Assembly (NCBI GenBank): GCA_008080735.1
Contig: SHMW01000033.1
Coordinates: 1 to 39,471, forward strand
Origin: Promethearchaeota archaeon
Lineage (GTDB): Archaea; Asgardarchaeota; Lokiarchaeia; Sigyniarchaeales; SOKP01
Direction of reading: 5' to 3'
Length of the DNA stretch: 39,471 nucleotides
Part shown: positions 15,268 through 24,935 of the stretch, piece by piece
Position numbering within the stretch: the stretch's first letter is position 1
Layout of the letters: each line of letters opens with the position of its first letter
Translations under genes and position numbers: made by a program
Notes under the pieces: model-generated
Databases searched by the model: none
The model's input: only the letters and a program-made list of their open reading frames with translations
What the model was told of the DNA's origin: nothing

Positions 15268-16980
15268 TCAATAATAGCGTTTTATCTCATCTATCACTAG
15301 ATTAATAAGATCTTTCGAGCTCTGAATCGCATAAAACGTCATTTTATCGGTCAAATCTCCAAATTTATCTTTAGGAATTTTATTAGTTCCAATAAAGAAT
15401 CCCACAATCTTATGGCCCCTCGAAATAAGGTTTAAAAAGTTTTTTTTCGCGCTACTCCAATTATGAATCCCAAAATCAGTAATTATGAATACAAGGACGT
15501 TTTTATCTGCGTTTTTACATTGAGTACTTATTTCTTTGGTAGGTAATACAGTTCCTCCTCCTTGATAATTTAACAAGACCTTTTCTGCAGGTTGATAATT
15601 TGGTGTCCAGTCGCAAATATCTGCTTTATTTGAGAAATTAATAATGCTGAACTCTACTCCTCGCTTGGAGGCATAATGAAGTGCTGCAAATGCTGCGATT
15701 AGGGCAGTATGATACGGTCCTCGTCCTTTATCTGTTTTTGCAGTATATTTCCATCCCATTGAACCAGAAGAATCCAAAACAATTAAAAGATCTGGAATCT
15801 CTTGCTCCTCTAAGTGTCCAGCACCTAATTTATACGCCCATTTACGTGTGGTAATATTTGGAATAATTATAGGGCTATTTAATAAGGATTGGACCACATC
15901 CAGCTCTTCTATGGGATCTCCTATTCTCCAGACTTCTGGATAAATGGGAACCTCCCCCCCCGGTTTTTCTTCGAAGATTCGAATCTGGATCAAATCCTTC
16001 GCTTTTCCCCGGTACCATGTAGCGAGAGCATTCTTCTCGATTAAGATTCCTGCTTGGTTCGCGGGAGCTCCAAATTCCGAATAATTGACATCTTTTGCAA
16101 ATTGTTCGGACTTTTCTTGAAGTTTATCATTATTCTCATTATCCAATTTATCAGAGTTCTTACTTTCAAGTGGATTGTCCATTAATTCTAATATATCATC
16201 TGGGATTTCAATATAATATTCCCCATTCCCAGGGGATTTTCGAGCAGACTTCCCTTTTTGAGTCTTACATCCTTTTCCAACTAGTGTAAATGTATCTTTT
16301 ATAAGTTCATTTAAATAATAGGCGATTTTCTCAACTTTTTCTTCCCATTTTGTTTCATCATGGAAATTTTTTAAAACGATTTCTGAGATCCGTTCAGCTA
16401 GACCCAATTTATCATCTGAGCTTCCATTCTCTAAAATATTGATATTTAGGACTTTTTCATAAATTAGGAAGAGAAGTCTAGAAAATTCAGATAATCCATG
16501 AGTATGCATTATATGTTTATAAGTTGTTTTTAACTCCCATGCCATTAGTTCTGGATGCTTTGAATATAGGGTTTTATCGATAACTAAGTCTCCAAATATA
16601 TTGACTACAATTGGGGCAAAATTTTGGTTAACATGTTTCATTGCCGCTTTCAATAAACCAGCATTGATTAAACCATCATATGGGATAATTTGATAATGGG
16701 ATATTTCATGCAAACTTATCGAGTAATAAAAATTAATATACTCGACTTCAGAGGAAAACAACGGAGTATTAGCTAAATTCATAGTAATTTGCCATCGGTC
16801 TTCAGGATTTATATAGAATCCTTCTTGATGGGTATAATCAAATACAAAGTGTGGTTGGGATAGAGGGGGATAATAATATTCTTGTATCGATTTATTCCAT
16901 CCTTTAAGGGCTAATTCCTTTATTTTTTCCTCATTTTTACGTATAAAATTGGTGCTCTGATCATCTTTAAAATTGCTCAT
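15268..16980 (-). CDS. VWA-domain protein with HExxH metallopeptidase-like domain
   Basis: A 570-residue protein joining two domains. Residues about 15-240 contain HEISH (H91, E92, H95) followed by NIFGDLVID (127-135), which could give the third zinc ligand; this is the pattern of the DUF2201_N putative metallopeptidases. Residues 240-300 are a charged linker. Residues 396-570 are a von Willebrand A domain with an intact MIDAS (D403, S405, S407 in DSSGSM) and later ITDFG. COG3864-type proteins with this pair of domains are usually encoded beside a MoxR-type AAA+ ATPase, as here (32 bp upstream in the operon). The likely role is a chaperone/protease-like module acting on an unknown substrate. 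No signal peptide or membrane segment is visible, so it acts in the cytosol. Confidence 0.82.
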   Translation of the reverse strand: MSNFKDDQSTNFIRKNEEKIKELALKGWNKSIQEYYYPPLSQPHFVFDYTHQEGFYINPEDRWQITMNLANTPLFSSEVEYINFYYSISLHEISHYQIIPYDGLINAGLLKAAMKHVNQNFAPIVVNIFGDLVIDKTLYSKHPELMAWELKTTYKHIMHTHGLSEFSRLLFLIYEKVLNINILENGSSDDKLGLAERISEIVLKNFHDETKWEEKVEKIAYYLNELIKDTFTLVGKGCKTQKGKSARKSPGNGEYYIEIPDDILELMDNPLESKNSDKLDNENNDKLQEKSEQFAKDVNYSEFGAPANQAGILIEKNALATWYRGKAKDLIQIRIFEEKPGGEVPIYPEVWRIGDPIEELDVVQSLLNSPIIIPNITTRKWAYKLGAGHLEEQEIPDLLIVLDSSGSMGWKYTAKTDKGRGPYHTALIAAFAALHYASKRGVEFSIINFSNKADICDWTPNYQPAEKVLLNYQGGGTVLPTKEISTQCKNADKNVLVFIITDFGIHNWSSAKKNFLNLISRGHKIVGFFIGTNKIPKDKFGDLTDKMTFYAIQSSKDLINLVIDEIKRYY

Positions 16981-17012
16981 GATTTCCTAAGATAGTGAAG
17001 TGTCAAATTTAT

Positions 17013-18740
17013 TTAAAAATCTTTTTGTAGGTAATCTAACTCATCTAAAATTGCCTTCAACTTAAGAGCATCACTTCCTCCCGAAATTTGTATGTTTACC
17101 AATGAATCCTCATCTGTACCTGTTACATTTACTTCGATTAAAAGATCTTCTGATCGGATTTGTTTTGTCTGCCGTTTACTAAACGCCTCTTTCAGAGATT
17201 TATCTATATTGGGAAATTCTGAGGCAATATCCGCCCACACCTCCTTCCAATAGTAATATTTAAACACATAATCGGTCACGGTCTGTTTATATAATTCACG
17301 ATTACACCAATTTATCAAATCAGCTCTATTTGGGAAGTCTAAATCTTCTAATAAGTCGTTTCGTATACGAGCCAACTCATCGATCTTCCCTTTCTTCGAC
17401 GCTTCATTAATTTCTTGGGCTAATTTTTGGTAGGTTTTATTTTTAATTTCTTGAACGAATGGATGAAGATCATATTTTACGATTAGATCGTTCTTTTTAA
17501 AATTTCTTATCTCTTGTAAATCTCCTTTCTCGTGATTACCATCGCGAAATCGCTGAGCAATTTCATAACAAATTTTACGTTTTAAGAATCTATTCTGAAT
17601 AGTCGTGAGAAGGTCATTCGAAAATTCATATCGGTTACCCCAATAAGGAGCTTTTTCAAGTTCTCTCTGAGAATATTCCACTCGATGGGAAATTACATAA
17701 GGGGCAATGGTATTTACGATATTTACATCAATCTCCTTAAGATTTAAGAGCCATGCTAGTGCTTTCGAATACCTTAGGAGATCTTTTGCAACTCGGACAC
17801 TTAAAATCGAATCGATCTTATTGCATACATTCTGTGTAGTATTAAAATGGCAACCAGAGCATAATCCCGTACTCGGTTTTAAGTCTTCTGTATTTCCCTT
17901 ATCAATCCTATCACATAAAGTAAATTCTCTAATGATGGCGTGAATATAGTTATTAGCTTCTTGATTAATCTGAACTCTATTTACATAATACCAGACTTCC
18001 ATTAATTCATCAATTGTCATAATCTTCGGAACTTGTACTAATTCGTCATAACCCGAATACTTCTCATCTTTTCCAGCTAATATTAACTGAAGATCTTGAC
18101 TCGCAGGCATAGATATCGGCACAGAGATTCCAAATCGATCCAGAAAAGGAGAGCTTAATTCAAATGTTCCAACATCTTGGGGATTTATCGTAGCAAACAG
18201 ACAGAACTTATTGATGTTCATAATGGAATCATAATATTTTACAGTACCTTCAGCAAGGAGTGAGAGCAAAATATCTTGGGCATATGGTGTGAGTCTGTTT
18301 ACTTCATCAATAATTTTCCAGAAATTTAGTACAAACTTTTTCCAGACAACTTCTTCGGCTCCTTCTTTCATCAATTTACCCAATTTTAAAGTACCCACTA
18401 GCTTTTCCTCAGTTAATTGTGGATGCCCACGAATTATTGATTCTTCAATCTTTTCAAGAGATTTCGAAGTAAACATCCTTCCCAGAAGTTTTACGAGCGT
18501 TGTCTTACCACCGCCATGGCCACCTATTAAAAGCATAGCAGAATTTGGAACTAATACATTTAAAACGGATAAAGACAATATTTCAGGTAATTTAGTTGTT
18601 TTTATTTTGTTCGATTTTGGATCGGTGTATTTAATTTCCAAATTTTTCGAATGTATAAATAATTGATTTGCTTGAATAAGATTGAGAATTTTCCATACTT
18701 TTTTTCTCAACTGGTTTTGTTCTACTAGTCTGGTTTCCAT
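17013..18740 (-). CDS. MoxR-type AAA+ ATPase with cysteine cluster
   Basis: A 575-residue AAA+ ATPase. Walker A is GGHGGGKT (73-80), Walker B IIDE (143-146), sensor 1 is N186 in LFATINPQ, and DRFG (201-204) marks the end of the MoxR core. The region after it carries four cysteines: C276, C294, C297 and C306 (C-x17-C-x2-C-x8-C), suggesting a zinc site or an Fe-S cluster. The C-terminal 230 residues are mostly helical and not recognised. The gene is the first of an operon with the VWA/HExxH protein; MoxR ATPases typically remodel or load clients together with VWA partners. Length is well above the usual 300-350 residues of MoxR proteins. Confidence 0.85.
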   Translation of the reverse strand: METRLVEQNQLRKKVWKILNLIQANQLFIHSKNLEIKYTDPKSNKIKTTKLPEILSLSVLNVLVPNSAMLLIGGHGGGKTTLVKLLGRMFTSKSLEKIEESIIRGHPQLTEEKLVGTLKLGKLMKEGAEEVVWKKFVLNFWKIIDEVNRLTPYAQDILLSLLAEGTVKYYDSIMNINKFCLFATINPQDVGTFELSSPFLDRFGISVPISMPASQDLQLILAGKDEKYSGYDELVQVPKIMTIDELMEVWYYVNRVQINQEANNYIHAIIREFTLCDRIDKGNTEDLKPSTGLCSGCHFNTTQNVCNKIDSILSVRVAKDLLRYSKALAWLLNLKEIDVNIVNTIAPYVISHRVEYSQRELEKAPYWGNRYEFSNDLLTTIQNRFLKRKICYEIAQRFRDGNHEKGDLQEIRNFKKNDLIVKYDLHPFVQEIKNKTYQKLAQEINEASKKGKIDELARIRNDLLEDLDFPNRADLINWCNRELYKQTVTDYVFKYYYWKEVWADIASEFPNIDKSLKEAFSKRQTKQIRSEDLLIEVNVTGTDEDSLVNIQISGGSDALKLKAILDELDYLQKDF

Positions 18741-18867
18741 TTAAAAGTGCCTCTTGATTAAATACTCTTACATTATAACTAAATTGGTCTAAATATTTAT
18801 GTTTGTTTATGAACTGAAATAACATATATCCATATCTAAACCAAATTATCATGGAATTTTCATAAGT

Positions 18868-19569
18868 TTAATTTGGTTTCAGCGTTAATATTTCCTCCAA
18901 CTGCTCGATTACAAAGTCGGGTTGGTGTTCCCAATCAGAATATCCATCAGGATATTTTTCAAAGTCTCTTTTTAAGAGACAAGCATGAATATTTGCTCTT
19001 TTTGCCGCAGATATATCGACGACTGAATCTCCAATCATTAATGCGGTGGAATCGGCTAAATTAAAATCAAGTTTATGTAAAATCATTTTAATTCCCTCTG
19101 GAGATGGTTTCGCGAGATCTTGCTCATTTCCATACCCAAGCCCAAAGATTTCATCAAAATAATGTTCCAAATCAAACTCTTTAATGATATAATCTACAAT
19201 GTAGCGGGCTGTATTGGAAACGATAGCCAATTTCTTTCCTACCTTCATTAATTCATTGAGTACAAGAAGTACATCAGAAAATAATCTTATTTTTCCTTGA
19301 GGGACAAATTCTTTTCTAAATTTAAAATCTAGTGCGTCAAATTTTTCCCAAAACTCATTATAATCTTCTAAGATGACATCCCACTCTTTTAATAATGCTT
19401 TATATTGATCTCCCGATAACCAAAACCTATTTCTTTGTTCTCTTGGAGGAACTCCATGCTTGGTAAAAAATTCTATGGTTTCCTTAAGAATATTATCGAA
19501 ATATTCGGGTGGATTAGGTATATATAGCAAGGAATTATCTAAATCAAATAAATAACAATCAAAATTCAT
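18868..19569 (-). CDS. HAD superfamily hydrolase
   Basis: A 233-residue HAD phosphatase. Motif I is DLDNS (nucleophile D9, acid D11), motif II is IVSNT, the motif III lysine is in LAKPSPEG and motif IV is MIGDSVVDI. A helical cap lies between motifs I and II, so it belongs to subfamily I, resembling phosphoglycolate phosphatase or pyrophosphatase PpaX in order. Motif I has N-S after the acid where most have G-T, a tolerated change. The substrate cannot be deduced. It is encoded upstream of the AAA+ operon on the same strand with a 127-bp gap, so it is probably independent. Confidence 0.88.
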   Translation of the reverse strand: MNFDCYLFDLDNSLLYIPNPPEYFDNILKETIEFFTKHGVPPREQRNRFWLSGDQYKALLKEWDVILEDYNEFWEKFDALDFKFRKEFVPQGKIRLFSDVLLVLNELMKVGKKLAIVSNTARYIVDYIIKEFDLEHYFDEIFGLGYGNEQDLAKPSPEGIKMILHKLDFNLADSTALMIGDSVVDISAAKRANIHACLLKRDFEKYPDGYSDWEHQPDFVIEQLEEILTLKPN

Positions 19570-19670
19570 GCTTATTTATAATAATGAAAAAAATTCTAAA
19601 AACTTAATTTGTCCCTAACCAACTAGTCTTGCCTTCCAAAAATAAAAATATGAGATAAAATAAACCAAGA

Positions 19671-20054
19671 CTAAAAATATCCTATATGACCTAAATTATT
19701 TCCCTCTTCGTCTAATGCGTATGCGAGTCCCATGGAAAGTGCTTCTTCCTCTTCTTTGTCTTCAGAGGGTTTTTTAATTTTCTTTTTTGTTGGTTTCGCA
19801 ACTTTTTTAATAGTTTCAAATTTAAATTGAAATTTTCCTCCACATTCATCACACTTCATATGAATGAACTTTACATGCCTATCCTCCTCGTCATATTCTT
19901 CCTTTTTAAGCGGTTTAAGTTTGTTTTTATCTTGATTATCACATCCAGGTAAGAAGCACTGATCCAAAGATATTTTTTCCATGCCTCTTCTTGCTAAAGC
20001 AACAAACACATAGGCGGGAATTTCCATCCATAATTTTTTATTTTCTTCACTCAT
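19671..20054 (-). CDS. Small zinc-binding (four-Cys) protein, unknown
   Basis: A 127-residue protein. C-terminal to a helix EIPAYVFVALARRG lie two cysteine pairs, CFLPGC and CDEC, spaced about 40 residues apart, consistent with a zinc site. A Lys-rich stretch (KKVAKPTKKKIKK) and an acidic run (EDKEEEE) follow, then a short conserved-looking end DEEGNNLGHIGYF. A TTG at 20063 would add three residues, but the ATG at 20054 is more probable. No family is recognised. It is divergent from gatC, with a 121-bp spacer. Confidence 0.6.
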   Translation of the reverse strand: MSEENKKLWMEIPAYVFVALARRGMEKISLDQCFLPGCDNQDKNKLKPLKKEEYDEEDRHVKFIHMKCDECGGKFQFKFETIKKVAKPTKKKIKKPSEDKEEEEALSMGLAYALDEEGNNLGHIGYF

Positions 20055-20175
20055 GCTGACCAAAAATCGTTGTGTAAATTTAGATTGATTTGTAGAGTAG
20101 TAAGTAAAACAACCAAAATAAATAATTAATAATTATCATTATAAAAAATAATTCCAAATATAATCAAATTAAATC

Positions 20176-20481
20176 ATGAGTGAAGAACCAGAATTTTCAA
20201 ATGAAACTATAGAATATGTCTCAAAATTAGCGCTCTTGGATTTATCCGAAGAAGAAAAAGAGAAATTATCTAAGCAGCTGAACAATATTTTGTCGTATTT
20301 TAAAAAGCTTGAGGATTTAGATACTGTTGATGTTGAGCCAACAAGACATCCTATTGAGGGATTAAATAATGTATTTAGGGAAGATGAACCTTGGGAAGGG
20401 TTGACTCAAGAAGAAGCACTAAAAAATGCTGAACATAAAAAAGAGGGATATTTTAAGGCCCCTCGGATTTTAAAAGATTAG
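20176..20481 (+). CDS. gatC: Asp/Glu-tRNA amidotransferase subunit C
   Basis: A 101-residue GatC protein. The N-terminal helices (EYVSKLALLDLSEEEKEKLS, QLNNILSYFKKLEDLDT), the VEPTRHPI motif and the FREDEPW segment are diagnostic. The C-terminus ends in GYFKAPRIL. GatC ties the GatA amidase to GatB so that misacylated Glu-tRNA(Gln) or Asp-tRNA(Asn) can be transamidated. GatA and GatB are not in this window, so gatC is split from its partners. The stop codon lies 8 bp from the end of the convergent gene at 20490. Confidence 0.93.
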   Translation: MSEEPEFSNETIEYVSKLALLDLSEEEKEKLSKQLNNILSYFKKLEDLDTVDVEPTRHPIEGLNNVFREDEPWEGLTQEEALKNAEHKKEGYFKAPRILKD

Positions 20482-20489
20482 AAAAATGG

Positions 20490-21503
20490 TTATTCTTCAT
20501 ACTCCTCTGTGAGAATTCGAATTGCTTCCGCCATATCTCGAAGGGATTTTTTTTTCTGTGAGGGATTTAATTCCAGAAATTCTTTTTCAAAATCTGAAGT
20601 TAAATTCATTGGCGAGGTTAAGCTGATATATTTTTCAACAATAAGTTTCGTGATATAATTATCATAATCCTTCAAAACTTTCTTTAGTTTCTCATTCTCC
20701 TTAATCTTATCCCATGATTCTAAAGTTTCTAAAGACCGAATGCCAATATCGAACCTGAACCAGCTTATAGGGAACAATTTGTCCCGTTCGATACCTGATT
20801 CGATGATTGTTATACAATCTTGATCAATATAAAATTCAGGGATTCGATCTTCTTGAAATACGATCCTATCGTTCATCATAAAAAGATTCGCCGATTTTTT
20901 CGAAGATACGACCAATCCCGTGGCAAATCCTTTGGCAAATCTTAATTTATCCGCAATATCTTCCAAAGATCCCCCTGGAATTTGTAATTTATCTTTATTT
21001 TGACCTTGTATGGTAATATTGATGTATTTTTTGTTTTCTTGTGTTTTAAGTAAAGTTGGGAATTGATCTCTATTTCTGCTTTTTTTGTGGGCATCCATGA
21101 GTGTATTGATTAATTCATTTTCAAGTTCCAATCCCGGGATTATCGTATTTTCATTCATAAAAGCATCAACTTCAAAGTCTCCGATCCCATAGAAAAGTCT
21201 TTTTTCGTTTATGATATTTCGAATATTATCCACTAGGGATTCTACTAGAGCATCTGGATCGTCTTGTATTGATTTATATTCCCTAGTTGTAAAAGTATCA
21301 ATCTGGTCTTCCAATCCTTCAATATCTCTATAGAATTCAGCCCAACTCATTTCTGTATAGATTGTCCCTACATTATAAAAATTATGCTCTTGATCTATAC
21401 TAATGATATTTTTTGAGCCGCCTAATTCAACTCCAGATTTGGAGCCCGAAGCTAGTAAAGCTGAGGGAGGATTGAAAAATTTAAGATAGAGATAAGAATT
21501 CAT
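20490..21503 (-). CDS. Unknown protein, tandem paralogue 1
   Basis: A 337-residue protein of a family I cannot name, with a paralogue directly upstream (21673-22674). Blocks shared by both include FNPPSALLAS at the N-terminus, ELGGSKNIISID, YTEMSWAEFY, RLFYGIGDFEVDAF, NENTIIPGLE, AKGFATG and WFRFDIGI with ETLESW. The pattern of alternating strands and helices and the absence of membrane segments point to a soluble alpha/beta protein. No nucleotide-binding loop or catalytic signature stands out; the invariant DFEVDAFxNENTIIPG acidic stretch is the best candidate for an active or metal-binding site. The neighbour gatC is convergent and may be unrelated. Confidence 0.75.
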   Translation of the reverse strand: MNSYLYLKFFNPPSALLASGSKSGVELGGSKNIISIDQEHNFYNVGTIYTEMSWAEFYRDIEGLEDQIDTFTTREYKSIQDDPDALVESLVDNIRNIINEKRLFYGIGDFEVDAFMNENTIIPGLELENELINTLMDAHKKSRNRDQFPTLLKTQENKKYINITIQGQNKDKLQIPGGSLEDIADKLRFAKGFATGLVVSSKKSANLFMMNDRIVFQEDRIPEFYIDQDCITIIESGIERDKLFPISWFRFDIGIRSLETLESWDKIKENEKLKKVLKDYDNYITKLIVEKYISLTSPMNLTSDFEKEFLELNPSQKKKSLRDMAEAIRILTEEYEE

Positions 21504-21672
21504 GGAACTAATTTTTCCAATATTTAGTTTGCTTTATATATAAAAAAGAATCGGATAACTATTTAAAATTACTTGAAAGTTCCAATTATGGAGGGTGTTT
21601 TATTTAATACCACTACCTTGAAAATCGAAGGTGTGTCTCATATTATAAACTAGGTGGATATTTTGAAAAAAG

Positions 21673-22674
21673 TCATTTTTCTTTCAAGTTTTCTTGCAGA
21701 ATTTTAATCGCATAGGATATATCCTTTAAGACTTGCTTCCGTTCTTGCTGGCTCATCTGAGCGAAATCGTCGTGTATATTATATCCAATTTGTTGCCCTG
21801 TTCCAAGTTTCTCGAACTCTTCAAAAATCATTTCTAAGAGATAATGATCATATTCTGCTATTGCTATCTGTAATTTGTCGTCCGTGCGAATCTCATTCCA
21901 CAAATTTAGCGTTTCTAATGCATTAATACCTAAATCGATTCTAAACCAATTAATGGGAGTAAGGATCTCATTTTTAATCCCCTCTTCTATTAATTGGATG
22001 TTTTCCACATCTAGGTATAGCTTTCGTTCATCATCTTCTTTAAAAATAATATTATCATTAAGAATGTAGAAGTTGGCGAGTATTTGAGTGGTGCAAACGA
22101 TGCCCGTTGCAAATCCTCTAACTACACGTAACTGGCTTGCTAATTCTTCCAAACTCGACCCGCTAAAAATAAGGCGATCCTTTTTCTCCCCGAAGAATTT
22201 CATCTGGACTTTAGTCTGATCTCCCTCATCTCTCAGAATTTTTGGAAACAAAATTTTATCTCTCGTATTTCTATGTGCTGTCATTAATTTATTAATGATT
22301 TTTGGGGAAATTTCTAATCCAGGAATAATCGTATTTTCATTTAGAAAGGCGTCTACTTCAAAATCGAAAACACCATAAAATAATCTTTTTTTCTTGATGA
22401 TTTTATAAATGATTTTAGATATAGAATCCACAAGTGCTTCAGAATCATCGCTTATGGATATAAATTCTTTTTGAGTAAAGTTATTAATAATATCTTCTAA
22501 CCCCTCCTCTTTATAAAACTCTGCCCAAGACATCTCTGTATAGATATGTCCTTCTGAGTATAGGTTCCTATCCTCATCTATACTGACAATGAGTTTAGAG
22601 CCGCCTAATTCCAACCCCTCTTTTGAACTTGAAGCTAAAAGTGCCAGAGGGGGGTTGTAAAAATCTAAGATCAT
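21673..22674 (-). CDS. Unknown protein, tandem paralogue 2
   Basis: A 333-residue paralogue of the protein at 20490-21503, sharing the same blocks in the same order: YNPPLALLAS, ELGGSKLIVSID, YTEMSWAEFY, RLFYGVFDFEVDAF, NENTIIPGLE, RGFATG, WFRIDLGI. Similarity is spread along the whole length, so the pair arose by tandem duplication rather than domain sharing. The 169-bp gap between them contains no ORF. Retention of both copies suggests divergence of substrate or partner, possibly a heterodimer (inference). Function unknown. Confidence 0.75.
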   Translation of the reverse strand: MILDFYNPPLALLASSSKEGLELGGSKLIVSIDEDRNLYSEGHIYTEMSWAEFYKEEGLEDIINNFTQKEFISISDDSEALVDSISKIIYKIIKKKRLFYGVFDFEVDAFLNENTIIPGLEISPKIINKLMTAHRNTRDKILFPKILRDEGDQTKVQMKFFGEKKDRLIFSGSSLEELASQLRVVRGFATGIVCTTQILANFYILNDNIIFKEDDERKLYLDVENIQLIEEGIKNEILTPINWFRIDLGINALETLNLWNEIRTDDKLQIAIAEYDHYLLEMIFEEFEKLGTGQQIGYNIHDDFAQMSQQERKQVLKDISYAIKILQENLKEK

Positions 22675-22809
22675 TTTTATCTAAAACATGTTAATATATC
22701 TAGACCATTTATCCTACGGTTTATCATATATTAACAAGTTTAAATAATTAACCAGAGGAATTAAAAATTAAGATCTGTGTTAACAAGAAAGAATTAGCTT
22801 ATTATAATA

Positions 22810-24675
22810 TTAAAGCGGAAGTTTAATGGTAAATTTAGAACCTTTATTCAACCCTTCAGATTCAGCTGTAATTTCTCCATTATGTAATTTAACAATCTCT
22901 TTTGAAATGTGTAAACCTAGTCCGGACCCATTCATCTTGATATTAAATTCATCCGTTGGCTTATTTATATCAGCGAATTTGTTAAAAACTCTTTTTATTT
23001 GATCTCTAGTAAGCCCAATACCTGAATCTGTAATAGATAAAAGAGCAAAATGGTCATTCTTTAGTAAATCAATTCTAATCGAGCCCCCCGAAGGGGTATA
23101 TTTGATGGCATTCGAAATCAGATTAATAATGACACGCTCGATTTTTTGCGCATCAATATTAATTATCAATTCCTCTGGGAGGTTTTCAGTAATTGTTAAA
23201 TTTCGTTCCTTTATGAGGTATTGTACATCTCTTAAACATTTAAATAATAAGTAAGTGAGATCTTTGGGGTTTTTTTCTAATTTAAAATTGTTAGTTTCTA
23301 TTCGTGAGATATCGAGCAAATTAGATACAAGATTTACTAATCTCTCACTTGAATGATTAATCATCGTCAAAAGTTCTTCGATCTCGGAATTGTTGTTAAA
23401 TTTTTGACCATGATATAGTTCTGTTATTAACTGGGATGCTCCATATAAGGAGGTGAGAGGTGTTTTAAGCTCATGAGCAGCAACATCTAAAAACTTTTTT
23501 CTCATTTTCTCTAATTCCTTTAGCTTTTCATTTTCTTTTTTAATTAGGGTCTCAATTTCCTTTTGATGAGAATTATCATAAATGTTTTCCAATATATGGA
23601 CTTTTCCGTCAATTTGGATTCTTTTTGCGTTCTTTAAGATCGGTGTCTTACTCCCATCTTTATGTTTAATAAAAGTGTCCATATCTCTTAAAGAAGTCAC
23701 ATTTTCTTCCCAAATAGGACATCTTTTTGACAAAGAACCCTTAGGACAGATAATATCACACAATTTTCCATGAAGTTCCTCATCGCTAAACCCAGTAATT
23801 TCACATGTTCTCTGGTTTACTCCCTTGATTCTATAGTTTTCATCAATTATAACCGTTCCACATGGTATATTTTCATAAAGCGTCCGAAAGCGTTTTTCTG
23901 ACTCTTTTAATTTAATCTCTGAACGCTTTTGTTCCGTAATATCTCTCATAAAACCCCGAAAACCGATAATTTTTCCTTCTGAGTTATATGCGAGATTTAT
24001 ATTTGTCTCTCCATATAGAATTTCTCCTGATTTTGTAATAATTTCGTATTGGAAATGCTTTCTTTCTTGGTTTTTACTATATACTCCATTAAATGCTTTG
24101 AATGCCTTCTTAATGGTTTGTTCATCCATTAAGTCCTTATAACTCATCCCCAGTAATTCTTCTGATGTATATCCTAATGATTTGCATAAGGCTTGATTGA
24201 CAAAAGTAAATGTTCCCTTCAAATCCAATTCAAAATAACCCTCTTTTGAATTTTCTATGATATCCTTGAATTTCTTTTCTGATTGAAAGGTGATAGATTC
24301 TTGGACCTTTAATTCGTCTATAATGATTTGAATGTATGGGCGATTGAATAGTTTTATTTGAGACATATAGAGATTAAGAAGATGAGGCTTTCCCTCTAAC
24401 TTTATACAAAATGCTTTTTTCCCAAATATGTCCCCATTAATTACATCATCAAATTTCTCTTCTAAAATAATTGATAATTCTTTGGATAATGGTGAATCTA
24501 AGAATAAATTCTTGTTAATTATTTCTTCTAATTCGATATGAAATAAATGCTCAGCTTTTTCATTTATGTATTTTACAAGTCCAGAAAATGTAACAAAAAT
24601 AAGTGAATAAGGTAAGCTGTCGAAGGTATCTTTTATTTTCACACTTCTGGGCGTCCCTTCATCAAAGCTGATCAT
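22810..24675 (-). CDS. Cytosolic triple-PAS sensor histidine kinase
   Basis: A 621-residue kinase (starting at the ATG; a TTG at 24684 would add three residues). Three PAS domains fill residues about 15-125, 130-250 and 256-372. The HisKA motif AAHELKTPLTS has phospho-acceptor H401. The ATPase part shows NLISNAIKYTP, ITDSGIGL and GSGLGLHIS. The third PAS contains three closely spaced cysteines (C306, C310, C319; C-x3-C-x8-C), a possible metal, Fe-S or heme-thiolate site for redox sensing. No transmembrane helix and no receiver are present, and no response-regulator gene is adjacent, so the partner is elsewhere; the receiver at 8331 is a candidate. Confidence 0.9.
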   Translation of the reverse strand: MISFDEGTPRSVKIKDTFDSLPYSLIFVTFSGLVKYINEKAEHLFHIELEEIINKNLFLDSPLSKELSIILEEKFDDVINGDIFGKKAFCIKLEGKPHLLNLYMSQIKLFNRPYIQIIIDELKVQESITFQSEKKFKDIIENSKEGYFELDLKGTFTFVNQALCKSLGYTSEELLGMSYKDLMDEQTIKKAFKAFNGVYSKNQERKHFQYEIITKSGEILYGETNINLAYNSEGKIIGFRGFMRDITEQKRSEIKLKESEKRFRTLYENIPCGTVIIDENYRIKGVNQRTCEITGFSDEELHGKLCDIICPKGSLSKRCPIWEENVTSLRDMDTFIKHKDGSKTPILKNAKRIQIDGKVHILENIYDNSHQKEIETLIKKENEKLKELEKMRKKFLDVAAHELKTPLTSLYGASQLITELYHGQKFNNNSEIEELLTMINHSSERLVNLVSNLLDISRIETNNFKLEKNPKDLTYLLFKCLRDVQYLIKERNLTITENLPEELIINIDAQKIERVIINLISNAIKYTPSGGSIRIDLLKNDHFALLSITDSGIGLTRDQIKRVFNKFADINKPTDEFNIKMNGSGLGLHISKEIVKLHNGEITAESEGLNKGSKFTIKLPL

Positions 24676-24935
24676 ATTTTCCAAAAATGAATATTTTCAT
24701 TGCTATACTTTAATGTTTAAATAGAACTAAGATATAAAAAATGTCTTAAAATCTGAAATATTCATTACAATGAAACGAACAAATGTCTAAATGATGAATG
24801 ACGCAATTTTTTAACATATAAAAAAATATTTGTCAGAAAAAGTTTTAAATTCTCAAATTTTCAATTTGTGAAGTTGATTTATAAGATTATTTCCTATTTG
24901 CGTTCATATCTTAATAGATGGCTATTTAGGAATAA

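Noticed and set aside
24779..24805. ATGATGAATGACGCAA string similar to the hairpin at 5221
   Set aside because: Only the left arm is shared and no stem forms, so the match looks accidental.
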